DNA of 64,000 nucleotides from Rhizobium sp. CF080 (GCF_000282095.2 NZ_AKKC02000002.1:558001-622000), one strand, 5' to 3'; counted from the stretch's first letter, positions 7,393 through 17,780 are shown. Made by a program: numbers and translations. The notes: generated by a model not told the origin, from the letters alone.

Positions 7393-8640
7393 GGTGCCTC
7401 CAGGCGAGTCCTCGCATTGGTTTTCGCCATATTCACAACCCTCCTCCCCCTCCCCGCTCTCGCCCAGAACCGTCCCGATGTCGAAAAGCAGTTCCAGCGA
7501 TGGATCGCCGGCGATCTGGGACCGGTGGCCAGGAAAGCGGGGATTTCCGAGAAGACGTTGAAGGCCGCCTTTCAGGGCGTGACGCTGAACTGGGACCTGC
7601 CGGACCTGGTGCCACCGGGTTCGGAGCCGCCGAAACAGCAGGACCAGAGCCAGGCGGAGTTTTCCTCGCCGGGGGCCTATTTTTCCGAAAAACGCCTGCA
7701 GGGGCTCGCCGCCACCGGCCGCGGGCTTGCAGAAACCTATTCGGCGGCGCTGAAGAAGATCGAGGCGACCTATGGCGTCCCGGGCGAGATCGTCGTCGCC
7801 ATCTGGGGCCGCGAATCCGGGTTCGGCAAGGCGCGGATGCCCTATTCCGCCGTGCAGGTGCTGGCGACCAAGGCCTTCATGTCGACCCGCAAGGACATGT
7901 TCCGCGAGGAACTGATCGCGGCGCTGAAAATGATCGAGCGGGGCGATGTGGATGCGGGCACGATGAAGGGCTCCTGGGCCGGCGCGCTCGGCCAGCCGCA
8001 GTTCATGCCGTCGAGCTATCTGAAATACGCCGTCGACTTCGATGGTGACGGCCGTCCCGACATCTGGAATTCGGTACCGGATGCGCTCGCCTCGATTGCC
8101 CACTATCTGCAGAAGGAAGGCTGGCAACGCGGCCGCGACTGGGGGTTCGAAGTGACGATCCCCGCAAAGGTTTCCTGTGCGCAGGAAGGGCCGGATCTCG
8201 CCAAGCCGATCTCGGCCTGGGCGGCGACAGGCATCACCCGCGTTACCGGCAAGGCGTTTCCCGCGGCAGATCTCAAGGCGGATGGCATGATGCTGGTGCC
8301 GGCGGGGCGCAACGGGCCGGAATTCGTCGTCACGCCGAACTTCTACGTGATCAAGGAATACAACAACTCGGATCTCTACGCGCTGTTCATCGGCAATCTG
8401 GCCGATCGGATCGCTTCCGGCGCCGGACCGTTCCAGGCATCCTGGGGCGATGTCGGCAAGATGCTGCGCTCGGACGTTCTCGCCATGCAGAAGGCGCTGG
8501 TCGCCAAGGGCTACGATGTCGGCAATGTCGACGGCCTGCCGGGCTACAAGACCCGCCGGTCGCTCGGCGACTGGCAGGCGAAGAACGGGATTGCCCCGAC
8601 CTGCTTCCCCGATCCGTCGCTCAAGGGAAAGATCAGGTAG
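7372..8640 (+). CDS. Lytic murein transglycosylase, MltB/SLT_2 type with peptidoglycan-binding domain
   Basis: A 422-residue periplasmic enzyme that cleaves peptidoglycan to 1,6-anhydro products. A signal peptide (RRVLALVFAIFTTLLPLPAL, cleavage near ALA-Q31) precedes the SLT_2 domain with catalytic Glu148 in IWGRESGFGKA and the LGQPQFMPSSYL motif, then a C-terminal peptidoglycan-binding repeat (about 367-407, AMQKALVAKGYDVGNVDGLP). The frame is open to 7063, but residues before 7372 are encoded by repeats and make no family sense. The chosen ATG is itself inside the repeat, so the first dozen residues (MSGRTEGGASRR) are repeat-derived. It converges on the MFS gene with no gap. Confidence 0.88.
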   Translation: MSGRTEGGASRRVLALVFAIFTTLLPLPALAQNRPDVEKQFQRWIAGDLGPVARKAGISEKTLKAAFQGVTLNWDLPDLVPPGSEPPKQQDQSQAEFSSPGAYFSEKRLQGLAATGRGLAETYSAALKKIEATYGVPGEIVVAIWGRESGFGKARMPYSAVQVLATKAFMSTRKDMFREELIAALKMIERGDVDAGTMKGSWAGALGQPQFMPSSYLKYAVDFDGDGRPDIWNSVPDALASIAHYLQKEGWQRGRDWGFEVTIPAKVSCAQEGPDLAKPISAWAATGITRVTGKAFPAADLKADGMMLVPAGRNGPEFVVTPNFYVIKEYNNSDLYALFIGNLADRIASGAGPFQASWGDVGKMLRSDVLAMQKALVAKGYDVGNVDGLPGYKTRRSLGDWQAKNGIAPTCFPDPSLKGKIR

Positions 8641-10293
8641 TCAGTGGTGCAGGTCGGGCGGCGACTTGTGGAAGATATCGTCGCTCGGCGGGATCGTCTG
8701 ACGCTCGATCATCCGGTGGACGCGCGGGTCTTCTTCGCCGCGATGAAGAACGCGGATTGCATCCCAGACCTCGGCATCCGCCTGGGTACGGCGCTGGTTG
8801 TGGCGCACGTAATCGGCCCAGGTGGCGGTGTGATAGGTCTCCGTCCAGATTTCCGGATGTTCCAGATCGCGCATCAGCGCCCATTGCCGCGCACCGTCGC
8901 GGATGCGGATGCGGCGTCGCTGCGACATCAGCGCCAGGAACTCGGCCACGTCCTCGTCGGCGATAATGTAGTCCACCAGCGAGACGATCGGCCCGCTGCG
9001 CGGCTGCAGGTCGAGGCCCAGCAGCGGCACGTTGAACCGGTTGAGCGGATCGAGATTGGCATCGCTGAACTGCGGCAGAGGCAGACGCATGCCGATGACG
9101 GCGCCAAGCAGCATGACAAGGCTCGACAATGTCAGCGCGATCGAGACGCCGAAGGTGTCGGACAGGATGCCCCACACCCAGCTTCCGCCGGCTATGCCGC
9201 CGAAAGTCGCCGTCTGATAGAAGGATAGCGCGCGGGCGACCACCCAGCGCGGCGTCGAAAGCTGCACTGTCGTGTTGAACAGCGACAGAGCCAGAACCCA
9301 ACAGGCACCGGGCACCAGGAGGACGAGCGCCGTCAGCGCCGTGCTTGAACTCAGGCCGATGATTGCAGCGCTCGCGGCAAAACCGAGAAAGGAAAGGCGG
9401 ACGATCGATTCGCTCGACAGCTTTTCGCGCAGCCGCGAATTGCCCATGGCGCCGGCGATCGCGCCGACCCCGAAGGCGCCGAGCATGATGCCATAGGTCA
9501 ACGGGCCGCCGGAGACCAGATCGCGCGCGACGATCGGCAGAAGCGCCAGGACGGCACTCGCCGAAAGGCCGAAGATAAGGCCGCGGAACAGCACGTTGAG
9601 AATGTTCGGCGACATGACGACGTAGCCGAGGCCTGCCGAAAGCGCCCGCAGCAGCGTCTCGCGCGGCAGCGCATTGTCGCGGCTTTCCGGTTTCCAGCGG
9701 ATCAAGGCGTAGATCAAGGCGAAATAGCTCATCGAATTGACAGCGAACGCCGCGGCAGCGCCAGCAGCCGCAACGATCGCGCCGCCGATCGCGGGGCCGA
9801 CGCTGCGGGTGATGTTGAAGCCGACGCTGTTGATCGTCACCGCGGCCGGCAGCACCTCGCGAGGCACCATGTCGCCGACCGAGGCCTGCCAGGCCGGGTT
9901 GTTGAGGGCCACGCCGCAGCCGAGAAGAAAGGTGAATGTCAGAAGCAGCCAGGGCGTCAGGAGGTCGAGATAGGCGAAGACCGTCAGGGTGAGCGAGACG
10001 GTGAGCATGAAGAACTGTGCCGTCAGCATCAGCGTGCGGCGGTTGACGTTATCGGCCAGCGCGCCCGCAATCAGCGAAAAGAGCATGATCGGCAGCGCCG
10101 TCGAGGCCTGGACCAGCGCAACCATGTCCTCGGAATCGGTAATCGAGGTCATCATCCACGCCGCGCCGACGGCCTGGATCAGACTGCCGAAATTGGAGGC
10201 GAGGCTGGCGATCCAGATTGTTCTGAATGTCGGGTGCCTGAAGGGAGCCAGGGTCGATATCCGATCGGGCACTTTTGTCCTCGTTCTTTTCAT
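8641..10293 (-). CDS. MFS_3-type major facilitator transporter with C-terminal cytosolic domain
   Basis: A 550-residue inner-membrane transporter. The N-terminal [20 protein letters not shown] and the following helices match the MFS_3 group (PF05977-like, related to enterobactin exporters). About 410 residues of membrane helices are followed by some 130 hydrophilic residues ([20 protein letters not shown] ... [20 protein letters not shown]), a tail typical of this subfamily and resembling antibiotic-monooxygenase-like folds. The start MKRTRTKV is chosen over a 47-codon upstream extension that overlaps the rimP promoter. It diverges from rimP. Substrate unknown; probably an exporter. Confidence 0.88.
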   Translation of the reverse strand: MKRTRTKVPDRISTLAPFRHPTFRTIWIASLASNFGSLIQAVGAAWMMTSITDSEDMVALVQASTALPIMLFSLIAGALADNVNRRTLMLTAQFFMLTVSLTLTVFAYLDLLTPWLLLTFTFLLGCGVALNNPAWQASVGDMVPREVLPAAVTINSVGFNITRSVGPAIGGAIVAAAGAAAAFAVNSMSYFALIYALIRWKPESRDNALPRETLLRALSAGLGYVVMSPNILNVLFRGLIFGLSASAVLALLPIVARDLVSGGPLTYGIMLGAFGVGAIAGAMGNSRLREKLSSESIVRLSFLGFAASAAIIGLSSSTALTALVLLVPGACWVLALSLFNTTVQLSTPRWVVARALSFYQTATFGGIAGGSWVWGILSDTFGVSIALTLSSLVMLLGAVIGMRLPLPQFSDANLDPLNRFNVPLLGLDLQPRSGPIVSLVDYIIADEDVAEFLALMSQRRRIRIRDGARQWALMRDLEHPEIWTETYHTATWADYVRHNQRRTQADAEVWDAIRVLHRGEEDPRVHRMIERQTIPPSDDIFHKSPPDLHH

Positions 10294-10364
10294 GCGTCGT
10301 CCCGAACGGTTATAGACCTGACGGAACCAAATTCCAGTCGCCAAAGCCCCGGAATATGCGACTC

Positions 10365-10393
10365 TTGCAATCGGGGGGCTGAAAGCGTATATG
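10365..10393 (+). promoter_or_regulatory. Predicted promoter of rimP-nusA-ylxR-infB
   Basis: TTGCAA (10365-10370), a 17-base spacer and TATATG (10388-10393). Initiation near 10400 would give a leader of about 115 nucleotides to the rimP start, including the terminator hairpin below. The motif is like the SRP RNA promoter in this window. Confidence 0.55.
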
Positions 10394-10421
10394 CACCCCA
10401 TATTCTTGATCGTCCGATGAA

Positions 10422-10451
10422 GAGTGGGCCCCACCGGACCCGCTCTTTTTT
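10422..10451 (+). terminator. Intrinsic terminator in the rimP leader (attenuator)
   Basis: The stem GAGTGGGCCC / GGACCCGCTC (10422-10445, one mismatch) with a small CACC-type loop is followed directly by TTTTTT. It lies between the predicted promoter and rimP, 64 bases before the start codon, so it must terminate only part of the transcripts. Alphaproteobacteria are known to carry a rimP leader with a rho-independent terminator upstream of rimP-nusA, presumed to let NusA or translation factors feed back on their own operon. Confidence 0.8.
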
Positions 10452-10515
10452 GTTAGGCGATCACTGTAACCCAGACATTGGGCCCAGCCATGGGGCAATG
10501 ATTGCCGGAGAGCTT

Positions 10516-11106
10516 ATGCCGCAAACCGAATACGAGCCGCGGCTCATCATCGAGACCGGGCTTGACCTGAGGGTCGCCGAAATCATCGAGCCAGTCCTGA
10601 CGGCCATGGACTACCGCCTGGTGCGCGTCCGGATGCTGAACCAGAACGGCGCGACGCTGCAGATCATGGCCGAGCGCAATGACGGGACCATGGATGTGGA
10701 CGGCTGCGAAGCGGTGTCCGTGGCGATTTCGCCGGTTCTGGATGTAGAAGATCCCATCGATCGGGAGTATCATCTGGAAGTGTCCTCGCCGGGCATCGAC
10801 CGTCCGATGGTGCGCAAGTCGGATTTTACCCGCTGGCTGAACCATCTGGTCAAATGCGAAACGTCGATCATGATCGACAACCGCAAGCGGTTCCGCGGCA
10901 AGATCACGGAAAGCAATACGGACGGTTTTACGATCGAGCGGGATCAGGTCGCCTATGGCGAGGAACCGCGGGTGACGATCCCGTTTTCGGCACTGGCCGA
11001 GGCAAAGCTCATTCTGACCGACGATCTGATCCGCGACGCGCTTCGGGCCGACAAGCTCGCCAAGGCGCAGGCCGCGAACCAGAACGGCGAAGAAGACGAC
11101 GAATAA
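10516..11106 (+). CDS. rimP: Ribosome maturation factor RimP
   Basis: A 196-residue factor for 30S subunit maturation. The N-terminal alpha/beta domain contains [37 protein letters not shown] and the conserved [13 protein letters not shown]; an SH3-like domain follows ([13 protein letters not shown]). GGAG lies five bases before the chosen ATG; another in-frame ATG six codons upstream is possible. It is the first gene of rimP-nusA-ylxR-infB and is preceded by a terminator-bearing leader, so expression is probably attenuated. Confidence 0.95.
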   Translation: MPQTEYEPRLIIETGLDLRVAEIIEPVLTAMDYRLVRVRMLNQNGATLQIMAERNDGTMDVDGCEAVSVAISPVLDVEDPIDREYHLEVSSPGIDRPMVRKSDFTRWLNHLVKCETSIMIDNRKRFRGKITESNTDGFTIERDQVAYGEEPRVTIPFSALAEAKLILTDDLIRDALRADKLAKAQAANQNGEEDDE

Positions 11107-11172
11107 ACGAACAGAGACCAGGGGCCCTTTCGAGCAGAGGCCTCATCTTTTGACCTACGGAGACCAACGACA

Positions 11173-12789
11173 ATGGCAGTGAGTGCGAACCGGCTTGAAC
11201 TTCTGCAGATCGCGGATGCAGTGGCGCGCGAAAAGGTCATCGACCGGGAGATCGTGCTGGCTGCGATGGCCGACGCCATCCAGAAGGCTGCCCGCTCCCG
11301 CTACGGCTCGGAAACCAACATCCGCGCCGATATCAATTCCAAGACCGGCGAAATCCGGCTCCAGCGCCTGCTGGAAGTCGTCGAGCACGCCGAAGACTAC
11401 GGCACGCAGATCCCGCTGGCGCTGGCGCTCGACCGCAATGTCGATGCCAAGATCGGCGACTTCATTGCCGACCCGCTGCCGCCGATGGATTTCGGCCGCA
11501 TCGCCGCCCAGTCGGCCAAGCAGGTGATCGTGCAGAAGGTGCGCGAAGCCGAGCGTGACCGTCAGTTCGACGAGTTCAAGGACCGCGTCGGCGAAATCGT
11601 CAACGGTACCGTCAAGCGCGTCGAATACGGTAACGTGATCGTCGACCTCGGCCGCGGCGAAGGCATCATCCGCCGCGACGAAATGATCCCGCGCGAAAAC
11701 ATGCGCTACGGCGATCGCGTCCGTGCCTATGTCTACGATGTCCGTCGCGAACAGCGCGGCCCGCAGATTTTCCTGTCGCGTACCCATCCGCAGTTCATGG
11801 TGAAGCTGTTCACCATGGAAGTGCCGGAAATCTACGACGGCATCATCCAGATCAAGTCGGTCGCCCGCGATCCGGGTTCGCGCGCCAAGATCGCCGTCAT
11901 CTCGAACGATAGCTCGATCGATCCGGTCGGCGCCTGCGTCGGTATGCGCGGTTCGCGCGTCCAGGCCGTGGTCGGCGAGCTTCAGGGCGAGAAGATCGAC
12001 ATCATTCCGTGGTCGCAGGATCCGGCGTCGTTCATCGTCAACGCGCTGCAGCCGGCAGAAGTCGCCAAGGTGGTTCTCGACGAGGATGCCGAGCGCATCG
12101 AAGTCGTGGTTCCGGACGAGCAGCTGTCGCTTGCCATCGGCCGTCGCGGCCAGAACGTCCGCCTCGCGTCGCAGCTGACCGGCTGGGACATCGACATCAT
12201 GACGGAAGCCGAAGAGTCGGAGCGCCGCCAGAAGGAATTCAACGAGCGCACCAACCTCTTCATGGACGCGCTCGACGTCGACGAAATGGTCGGCCAGGTG
12301 CTGGCTTCGGAAGGCTTTGCCCAGGTCGAGGAACTGGCATACGTCGATCTCGACGAAATCTCCTCGATCGACGGTTTCGACGAAGACACCGCGACCGAAA
12401 TCCAGACCCGCGCCCGCGAATACCTGGAGCGGATCGAAAGCGAGATGGATGCCAAGCGCAAGGAACTCGGCGTCGAGGACGAACTGCGCCAGATCGACGG
12501 CTTGAACGCCCAGATGCTCGTCGCGCTCGGCGAAGACGGCATCAAGACGATCGAGGACTTTGCCGGTTGCGCTGCCGACGACCTCGTCGGCTGGAGCGAA
12601 CGCAAGGACGGCGTGACGAAGAAGTTCGAAGGCCTGTTCTCGAAGTTCGACGTTTCCCGCGTCGAAGCCGAGAACATGATCGTCCAGGCCCGCCTGTCGG
12701 CAGGCTGGATTACCGAGGAAGATCTCGCAAAGGGTGCCCCCGAGCCGGAAGCTGAAGCGGAGGAGGCGGACGCCGTAGAGCAGGAATGA
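11173..12789 (+). CDS. nusA: Transcription termination/antitermination factor NusA
   Basis: A 538-residue RNA polymerase-associated protein controlling pausing, termination and antitermination. An N-terminal RNAP-binding domain (1-130) is followed by an S1 domain (about 138-202, [20 protein letters not shown]), two KH domains ([11 protein letters not shown] and [19 protein letters not shown]) and C-terminal helix-hairpin-helix repeats (about 360-515) ending in an acidic tail. Its stop overlaps the ylxR start. The protein may act on the rimP leader terminator upstream, giving feedback control. Confidence 0.97.
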   Translation: MAVSANRLELLQIADAVAREKVIDREIVLAAMADAIQKAARSRYGSETNIRADINSKTGEIRLQRLLEVVEHAEDYGTQIPLALALDRNVDAKIGDFIADPLPPMDFGRIAAQSAKQVIVQKVREAERDRQFDEFKDRVGEIVNGTVKRVEYGNVIVDLGRGEGIIRRDEMIPRENMRYGDRVRAYVYDVRREQRGPQIFLSRTHPQFMVKLFTMEVPEIYDGIIQIKSVARDPGSRAKIAVISNDSSIDPVGACVGMRGSRVQAVVGELQGEKIDIIPWSQDPASFIVNALQPAEVAKVVLDEDAERIEVVVPDEQLSLAIGRRGQNVRLASQLTGWDIDIMTEAEESERRQKEFNERTNLFMDALDVDEMVGQVLASEGFAQVEELAYVDLDEISSIDGFDEDTATEIQTRAREYLERIESEMDAKRKELGVEDELRQIDGLNAQMLVALGEDGIKTIEDFAGCAADDLVGWSERKDGVTKKFEGLFSKFDVSRVEAENMIVQARLSAGWITEEDLAKGAPEPEAEAEEADAVEQE

Positions 12790-13490
12790 TCCCGCTCGCG
12801 AATGAGCCGGAAGAGAACGATGACGGACCTGTCGATGATGACCTGGGCGAGATCGTCGTGAACGGCCGTACCTGCATCGTCACCCGCGAGGCGGGATCGC
12901 CGGAAACGCTGATCCGCTTCGTGGCTGGCCCGAACGGCCAGGTCGTGCCCGACCTGAAGCGCCAGCTTCCGGGCCGTGGCTGCTGGATCAAGGCTGAACG
13001 GTCGCTCGTCGACCGGGCGGTTCAGAAAAAGCTCTTCGCCCGGGCCCTCAAGGCCGAGGCGAAGGCGGATGTGGATCTCGGCGCGCTGGTGGATCGCCTG
13101 CTCGCGGCCGATCTCGTCGGCATGATGAACATGGCCCGCAAGGCGAGCCAGTTCGTCACCGGCGCCACCAAGGTAGATGCCGCCGTGCGCTCCGGCGCGG
13201 CGCTCGCAGTATTCCATGCGGCCGATGCGGCCGCCGATGGAGTGAGGAAAATAGACCAGGCCCGCAAGGCCTGGAAGCTCGGTTCCAATACCGGGGAAGA
13301 CATTCCGTCCTTTTCGCTCTTCACCAGCGCGGAATTGGACGAAGTGATGGGCCAGAATGCTTTTATCCATGCTTGCGCGCTTGCAGGGCAGGCGGGTGAG
13401 GGTGTAGTGAAGCGCGCAACCATGCTCGAAAGGTACCGCGATGTCGGTCAATCCGGAGCAGATGGCGGCGCTGGCCAGCGAAAACTATGA
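12786..13490 (+). CDS. YlxR-type RNA-binding protein fused to an L7Ae-like domain
   Basis: A 234-residue protein. Residues about 25-95 are the YlxR/DUF448 domain ([20 protein letters not shown] ... [12 protein letters not shown]); residues about 100-190 look like an L7Ae/eL8 RNA-binding domain ([20 protein letters not shown]). In many bacteria these are two neighbouring genes (ylxR and ylxQ); the fusion is usual in alphaproteobacteria. The ATG overlaps the nusA stop (ATGA), giving translational coupling. It is the standard third gene of the nusA operon; its partners on RNA are poorly known. Confidence 0.93.
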   Translation: MIPLANEPEENDDGPVDDDLGEIVVNGRTCIVTREAGSPETLIRFVAGPNGQVVPDLKRQLPGRGCWIKAERSLVDRAVQKKLFARALKAEAKADVDLGALVDRLLAADLVGMMNMARKASQFVTGATKVDAAVRSGAALAVFHAADAAADGVRKIDQARKAWKLGSNTGEDIPSFSLFTSAELDEVMGQNAFIHACALAGQAGEGVVKRATMLERYRDVGQSGADGGAGQRKL

Positions 13491-13560
13491 CGCGGTCACC
13501 GGCGAATGCCGGCCGCCATTTTGGATGTACGGATTAAACGACGGGTTCTGATGGCTTCCA

Positions 13561-13590
13561 TCCGTTCCTGTCCGAAGGAACAGGAACGGA
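13561..13590 (+). promoter_or_regulatory. Hairpin enclosing the infB ribosome-binding site
   Basis: TCCGTTCCTGT (13561-13571) pairs perfectly over 11 bases with ACAGGAACGGA (13580-13590) around an 8-base loop, and the right arm ends at the base before the infB ATG. The AGGAACGGA ribosome-binding region is therefore inside the stem. A shorter alternative pairing (TTCCT/AGGAA) is also possible, so two forms could alternate. This suggests translational control of IF-2; the mechanism is inferred. Confidence 0.65.
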
Positions 13591-16416
13591 ATGACCGACA
13601 ACAAAGACGATAAGACACTCGGCGTAAAGAAGACCCTTACACTGAAGCCATCTGGGATGAGCCAGGGTACCGTCCGTCAGGACATGGGTCGCGGCCGCAC
13701 CAAGGCCGTCGTCGTCGAGACAGTGAAGCGGCGGCCGACCCGGCCGCTGGACGAAAAGCCTGCAATCACGCCTGCAGCAGCCCCGGCGCCCGCGCCGCGG
13801 GTGGTAGAGGCCGTTGCGCAGCAGCCGGTCGCTCCCCAGCGTCCGCCGCAGCCGCAGGCGGCTGCTCCCGCGCCGCGCATCCACCAGCCCGGCTCGCAGA
13901 ACCAGCGGCCGCAACAGCCGCAGCATGGCCAGCGTCCGCCACAATCCAGCCAGCCGCAGCGCCCGCAGCAGCCCAACCAGCCGCAGCGTCCGCAGCAGTC
14001 CGGCCAACCGCAGCGCCAGCCGCAACGCCAGGGCGGTGCCGTATTGCACGACCTCTCCGCCGGCGAGATGGAAGCCCGTCGCCGCGCACTGATGGAAGCG
14101 CAGGCCCGCGAAGTCATCGAGGCCAAGCAGCGCGCTGAAGACGAGGCACGCCGCAAGGTCGAGGAAGAACGCCGCAAGATCGAGGAAGCCGCCGAGGCTG
14201 CCCGCCGCGCCGCCGAACCTAAGGTCGAGCCGGTCGAAGCCCCGGCAGAAGTTCCTGCCGCCGCACCCGCAGTTGCCGAAAAGCCCGTCGAGCGCGCCGC
14301 CACCGGAGCCCCTGCGGGCCGTCCGGGCGAGGCACGTCCGCAGGCTCCGCGGCCTGCAGCACCCGGTGCTGCGCCCGCTGCACTGCCGGTTGCCGGTCGC
14401 CGCAAGGGCGCCGACGAAGAAGACGAGGATCGCGGCCCGCCGCGTGGCGCCCCCGGCCGTGGCCGCGTCGCCGCTCCGGCTCCCGCTAAGGTTCCGGCCC
14501 GCCCGAAGACCGAGGACGAACGCCGTCGCGGCAAGCTGACGGTGACCACGGTCAGCACGGACGAAGACGGGAATGCCCGTGGCCGTTCGATGGCCGCGAC
14601 CCGCCGCCGGCAGGAGAAGTTCCGCCGCAGCCAGATGCAGGAAACGCGCGAAAAGGTCATGCGCGAAGTCATCCTGCCGGAAACCATCACCATTCAGGAA
14701 CTGTCGCAGCGCATGTCCGAACGCGCCGTCGACGTCATCAAGTACCTGATGAAGGAAGGCCAGATGATGAAGCCGGGCGACGTCATCGACGCCGACCTCG
14801 CCGAGATCATCGCCGGCGAATTCGGCCATACCGTCAAGCGCGTCTCGGAATCCGACGTCGAAGAAGGCATCTTCAACAAGGCGGACGACCAAGGCGAGCT
14901 GGTTTCCCGCCCGCCGGTCGTCACCATCATGGGTCACGTCGACCACGGCAAGACCTCGCTGCTCGACGCCATCCGCCATGCGAACGTGGTCTCCGGCGAA
15001 GCCGGCGGCATCACCCAGCATATCGGCGCCTATCAGGTCGAGCAGAACGGCCAGAAGATCACCTTCATCGACACCCCCGGCCACGCCGCCTTCACGGCGA
15101 TGCGTGCCCGTGGTGCGCAGGCGACGGATATCGCGATCCTGGTGGTCGCGGCCGACGACAGCGTGATGCCGCAGACGATCGAATCCATCAACCACGCCAA
15201 GGCGGCCGGTGTTCCGATCATCGTGGCGATCAACAAGATCGACAAGCACGAAGCCAAGCCGGACAGGGTCCGCCAGCAGCTTCTGCAGCACGAAGTCTTC
15301 GTTGAATCTCTGGGCGGCGAAGTGCTCGACGTCGAGGTTTCGGCCAAGAACAAGACCAACCTCGACAAGCTGCTCGAAGCCGTGCTGCTGCAGGCCGAAA
15401 TCCTCGACCTCAAGGCCGACCCGAGCCGTACGGCGGAAGGTACCGTCATCGAAGCCCAGCTCGACCGCGGCCGCGGTGCGGTTGCGACCGTCCTGGTCCA
15501 GAAGGGTACGCTGAAGCCGGGCCAGATCATCGTTGCCGGCGATCAGTGGGGCCGCGTTCGCGCGCTCGTCACCGACAAGGGCGACCACGTCAAGGAAGCC
15601 GGTCCGGCGACTCCGGTCGAAGTGCTCGGTCTTTCCGGCACGCCGGCTGCGGGCGACAAGTTCGCAGTCGTCGAGAACGAAAGCCGCGCGCGCGAGATTT
15701 CCGAATATCGCCAGCGTCTTGCCCGCGACAAGGCGGCTGCCCGCCAGTCCGGTCAGCGCGGTTCGCTCGAACAGATGATGAGCAAGCTGCAGGATACCGG
15801 CTTCAAGGAATTCCCGCTGGTCATCAAGGGTGACGTGCAGGGTTCGATCGAAGCGATCATCGCCTCGCTCGACAAGCTCGGCACCGACGAAGTTCGTGCC
15901 CGCATCGTTCACTCGGGTGCCGGCGCCATCACGGAATCGGATATCTCGCTTGCCGAGGCTTCCAACGCCGCGATCATCGGCTTCAACGTCCGTGCCAACG
16001 CCCAGGCCCGTACGGTCGCCGAGCGCAACGGCATCGAGATCCGCTACTACAACATCATCTACGATCTGGTGGATGACGTGAAGTCGGCGATGTCGGGCCT
16101 GCTCTCGCCGGAACGCCGCGAAACCTTCATCGGCAATGCCGAGATCCTGGAAGTGTTCAACATCACCAAGGTCGGCAAGGTCGCAGGTTGCCGTGTCGTC
16201 GAAGGCAAGGTCGAGCGTGGAGCCGGCGTCCGCCTTATCCGCGACAACGTCGTTGTCCACGAAGGCAAGCTCAAGACGCTCAAGCGCTTCAAGGACGAAG
16301 TCGGCGAAGTGCCGATGGGTCAGGAATGCGGCATGGCCTTCGAGAACTACGAGGACATGCGCGTCGGCGATACGATCGAATGCTTCCGCGTGGAGCATAT
16401 CACGCGCACGCTGTGA
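13591..16416 (+). CDS. infB: Translation initiation factor IF-2
   Basis: A 941-residue GTPase that places initiator tRNA on the ribosome. The N-terminus is long, with Gln/Pro-rich and Ala/Glu/Arg-rich low-complexity segments (about 50-330), as in rhizobial IF-2. The G domain begins with G1 at residue 448 (GHVDHGKTS), followed by DTPGHAAF and NKIDK, then the beta-barrel and C-terminal domains ending [12 protein letters not shown]. Its start sits under a hairpin, and the operon ends at a strong hairpin 27 bases downstream. rbfA and truB, which often follow infB, are not present here. Confidence 0.97.
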   Translation: MTDNKDDKTLGVKKTLTLKPSGMSQGTVRQDMGRGRTKAVVVETVKRRPTRPLDEKPAITPAAAPAPAPRVVEAVAQQPVAPQRPPQPQAAAPAPRIHQPGSQNQRPQQPQHGQRPPQSSQPQRPQQPNQPQRPQQSGQPQRQPQRQGGAVLHDLSAGEMEARRRALMEAQAREVIEAKQRAEDEARRKVEEERRKIEEAAEAARRAAEPKVEPVEAPAEVPAAAPAVAEKPVERAATGAPAGRPGEARPQAPRPAAPGAAPAALPVAGRRKGADEEDEDRGPPRGAPGRGRVAAPAPAKVPARPKTEDERRRGKLTVTTVSTDEDGNARGRSMAATRRRQEKFRRSQMQETREKVMREVILPETITIQELSQRMSERAVDVIKYLMKEGQMMKPGDVIDADLAEIIAGEFGHTVKRVSESDVEEGIFNKADDQGELVSRPPVVTIMGHVDHGKTSLLDAIRHANVVSGEAGGITQHIGAYQVEQNGQKITFIDTPGHAAFTAMRARGAQATDIAILVVAADDSVMPQTIESINHAKAAGVPIIVAINKIDKHEAKPDRVRQQLLQHEVFVESLGGEVLDVEVSAKNKTNLDKLLEAVLLQAEILDLKADPSRTAEGTVIEAQLDRGRGAVATVLVQKGTLKPGQIIVAGDQWGRVRALVTDKGDHVKEAGPATPVEVLGLSGTPAAGDKFAVVENESRAREISEYRQRLARDKAAARQSGQRGSLEQMMSKLQDTGFKEFPLVIKGDVQGSIEAIIASLDKLGTDEVRARIVHSGAGAITESDISLAEASNAAIIGFNVRANAQARTVAERNGIEIRYYNIIYDLVDDVKSAMSGLLSPERRETFIGNAEILEVFNITKVGKVAGCRVVEGKVERGAGVRLIRDNVVVHEGKLKTLKRFKDEVGEVPMGQECGMAFENYEDMRVGDTIECFRVEHITRTL

Positions 16417-16442
16417 CCTCCGGCGACGAGCCTCAGCAGTTT

Positions 16443-16484
16443 CAGGAGCCGTCCGTGAGTTTCACGGACGGCTCCTGGCATTTT
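16443..16484 (+). terminator. Strong hairpin terminator after infB
   Basis: A perfect 16-base-pair stem (CAGGAGCCGTCCGTGA, 16443-16458, with TCACGGACGGCTCCTG, 16462-16477), loop GTT, followed by GCATTTT. It begins 27 bases after the infB stop and is the likely end of the rimP-nusA-ylxR-infB transcript. Confidence 0.85.
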
Positions 16485-16490
16485 GACTAC

Positions 16491-16930
16491 GTGCTTTCCG
16501 ATGCGGAACTCGGGGAGGGCATCGATCTCGTCGTGCAATACCATTTCGAGAGGCGGCAGAAGCTGATGGGATTGCTGGGGTTTTACGATGCCTTGGCAAA
16601 GAGGTTCCGAAAGACGGCCCCTTCCCCGCTTATTGTTTCTGAGAAGCGCGAGATTCGCTCCATAAAGGCGGAATTCGGACCCGACATCGTCCGGGCGCAG
16701 GGCGACGGCCTGCTGATCGAACTGGATACGAAACGGCTCAGGAAGTTGATAACGCTGGGCAACTGGCTGGTTCTTTTCTATGACGGCGGGCATCTGCTTT
16801 TGCCCCGGCGAATTTTTCCCAACGACACAACAGCCGAACGTTACATCAGCTATGTTCGTGGCCTGATACGCCGCCGCCGCCAGCGCGCCACGCACCCAAC
16901 GCTTTTACCCCGCTTTCGACATCAACCCGT
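16491..16930 (+). pseudogene. YcxB-like coding remnant with no clear start or stop
   Basis: Between the infB terminator and kduD an open frame encodes YVLSDAELGEGIDLVVQYHF and, further on, GNWLVLFYDGGHLLLPRRIF and ERYISYVRGLIRRR, which resemble the end of YcxB-family proteins (LPKRxF-type motif). There is no credible ribosome-binding site: the only upstream start, a GTG overlapping the infB stop, would place the terminator inside the gene. The frame has no stop before kduD and runs in phase into it. The membrane helices usual in YcxB proteins are absent. A decayed gene that lost its stop is the simplest reading; boundaries are approximate. Confidence 0.35.
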
Positions 16931-17021
16931 GACGTGGAAAAAATTTTCAGCTTCTACCGAGGGGCTCGCGACGATAAGCATCTGCGCTATATCCGCATTT
17001 TCCAGTTCCGAGGAGGACAAC

Positions 17022-17780
17022 ATGGCTGTTTCATTCGACCTGACGGGCAAGACGGCGATCGTCACCGGCGCCAATACCGGTCTCGGCCAGGCGATTTCCG
17101 TGGCGCTGGCGCAGGCCGGCGCGGATGTGGCGCTGGTCGGCCGCTCCTCCATGGCCGAGACGGAAGCAGCGGTCGGCGCGGCGGGCGGGCGCAGCCTGTC
17201 GATCCAGGCGGATCTTTCGACGCTCGAACCGGTCGATCGGATCATCAGCGAAACGGTCGCCTGGACCGGGCGCGCCGATATCCTTGTCAACAATGCCGGG
17301 ATCATCCGCCGGGCCGACGCGATCGATTTCACCGAGGCCGATTGGGACGCGGTGATGGACGTGAACCTGAAGACGGTGTTCTTCCTCTCCCAGGCATTCG
17401 CACGCCGGCTGATCACCGAGGGCAAGGGCGGCAAGATCGTCAACATCGCCTCGCTGCTCTCCTTCCAGGGCGGTATCCGCATTCCTTCCTATACCGCCTC
17501 GAAGAGTGGTCTCGCCGGCCTGACCCGGCTGCTCGCCTGCGAATGGGCGGGCAAGGGCATCAACGTCAACGCCATCGCGCCGGGCTATTTCTCGACCAAC
17601 AATACCGAGGCGCTGCGCAACGATCCGGACCGCAACGCGGCGATCCTCGGCCGCATCCCGGCCGGACACTGGGGCCAGCCGGAAGAACTCGGCGGTGCCG
17701 CCGTGTTCCTCGCCTCGCCGGCCTCCGACTATATCCATGGCATCGTGCTGCCGGTCGATGGCGGCTGGCTGGCGCGTTAG
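17022..17780 (+). CDS. kduD: 2-dehydro-3-deoxy-D-gluconate 5-dehydrogenase (KduD-type SDR)
   Basis: A 252-residue cytosolic short-chain dehydrogenase. The cofactor motif TGANTGLGQ is at 15-23 and the active site is Ser144, Tyr157, Lys161 (SYTASKSG). The segments LSFQGGIRIPSYTASKSG, NVNAIAPGYFSTNNTEALR and the end HGIVLPVDGGWLAR are characteristic of KduD, which interconverts keto-deoxy sugar acids from pectin/uronate breakdown. GAGGAGGACAAC precedes the ATG and settles the start, although the frame is open for hundreds of codons upstream. No kduI or other pectin gene is nearby, so the pathway assignment comes from sequence alone. Confidence 0.88.
   Translation: MAVSFDLTGKTAIVTGANTGLGQAISVALAQAGADVALVGRSSMAETEAAVGAAGGRSLSIQADLSTLEPVDRIISETVAWTGRADILVNNAGIIRRADAIDFTEADWDAVMDVNLKTVFFLSQAFARRLITEGKGGKIVNIASLLSFQGGIRIPSYTASKSGLAGLTRLLACEWAGKGINVNAIAPGYFSTNNTEALRNDPDRNAAILGRIPAGHWGQPEELGGAAVFLASPASDYIHGIVLPVDGGWLAR

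Noticed and set aside
13534..16398. A 954-codon open frame antisense to infB, and other long antisense frames in rpsA, dnaX, nusA and the PIG-L gene
   Set aside because: They mirror the third-codon GC pattern of the sense gene, have no family motifs or ribosome-binding sites, and infB, rpsA, dnaX and nusA are certain.
17022..17780. KduD taken as generic 3-oxoacyl-ACP reductase
   Set aside because: The STNNTEALR and DYIHGIVLPVDGGWLAR stretches fit KduD much better than FabG.
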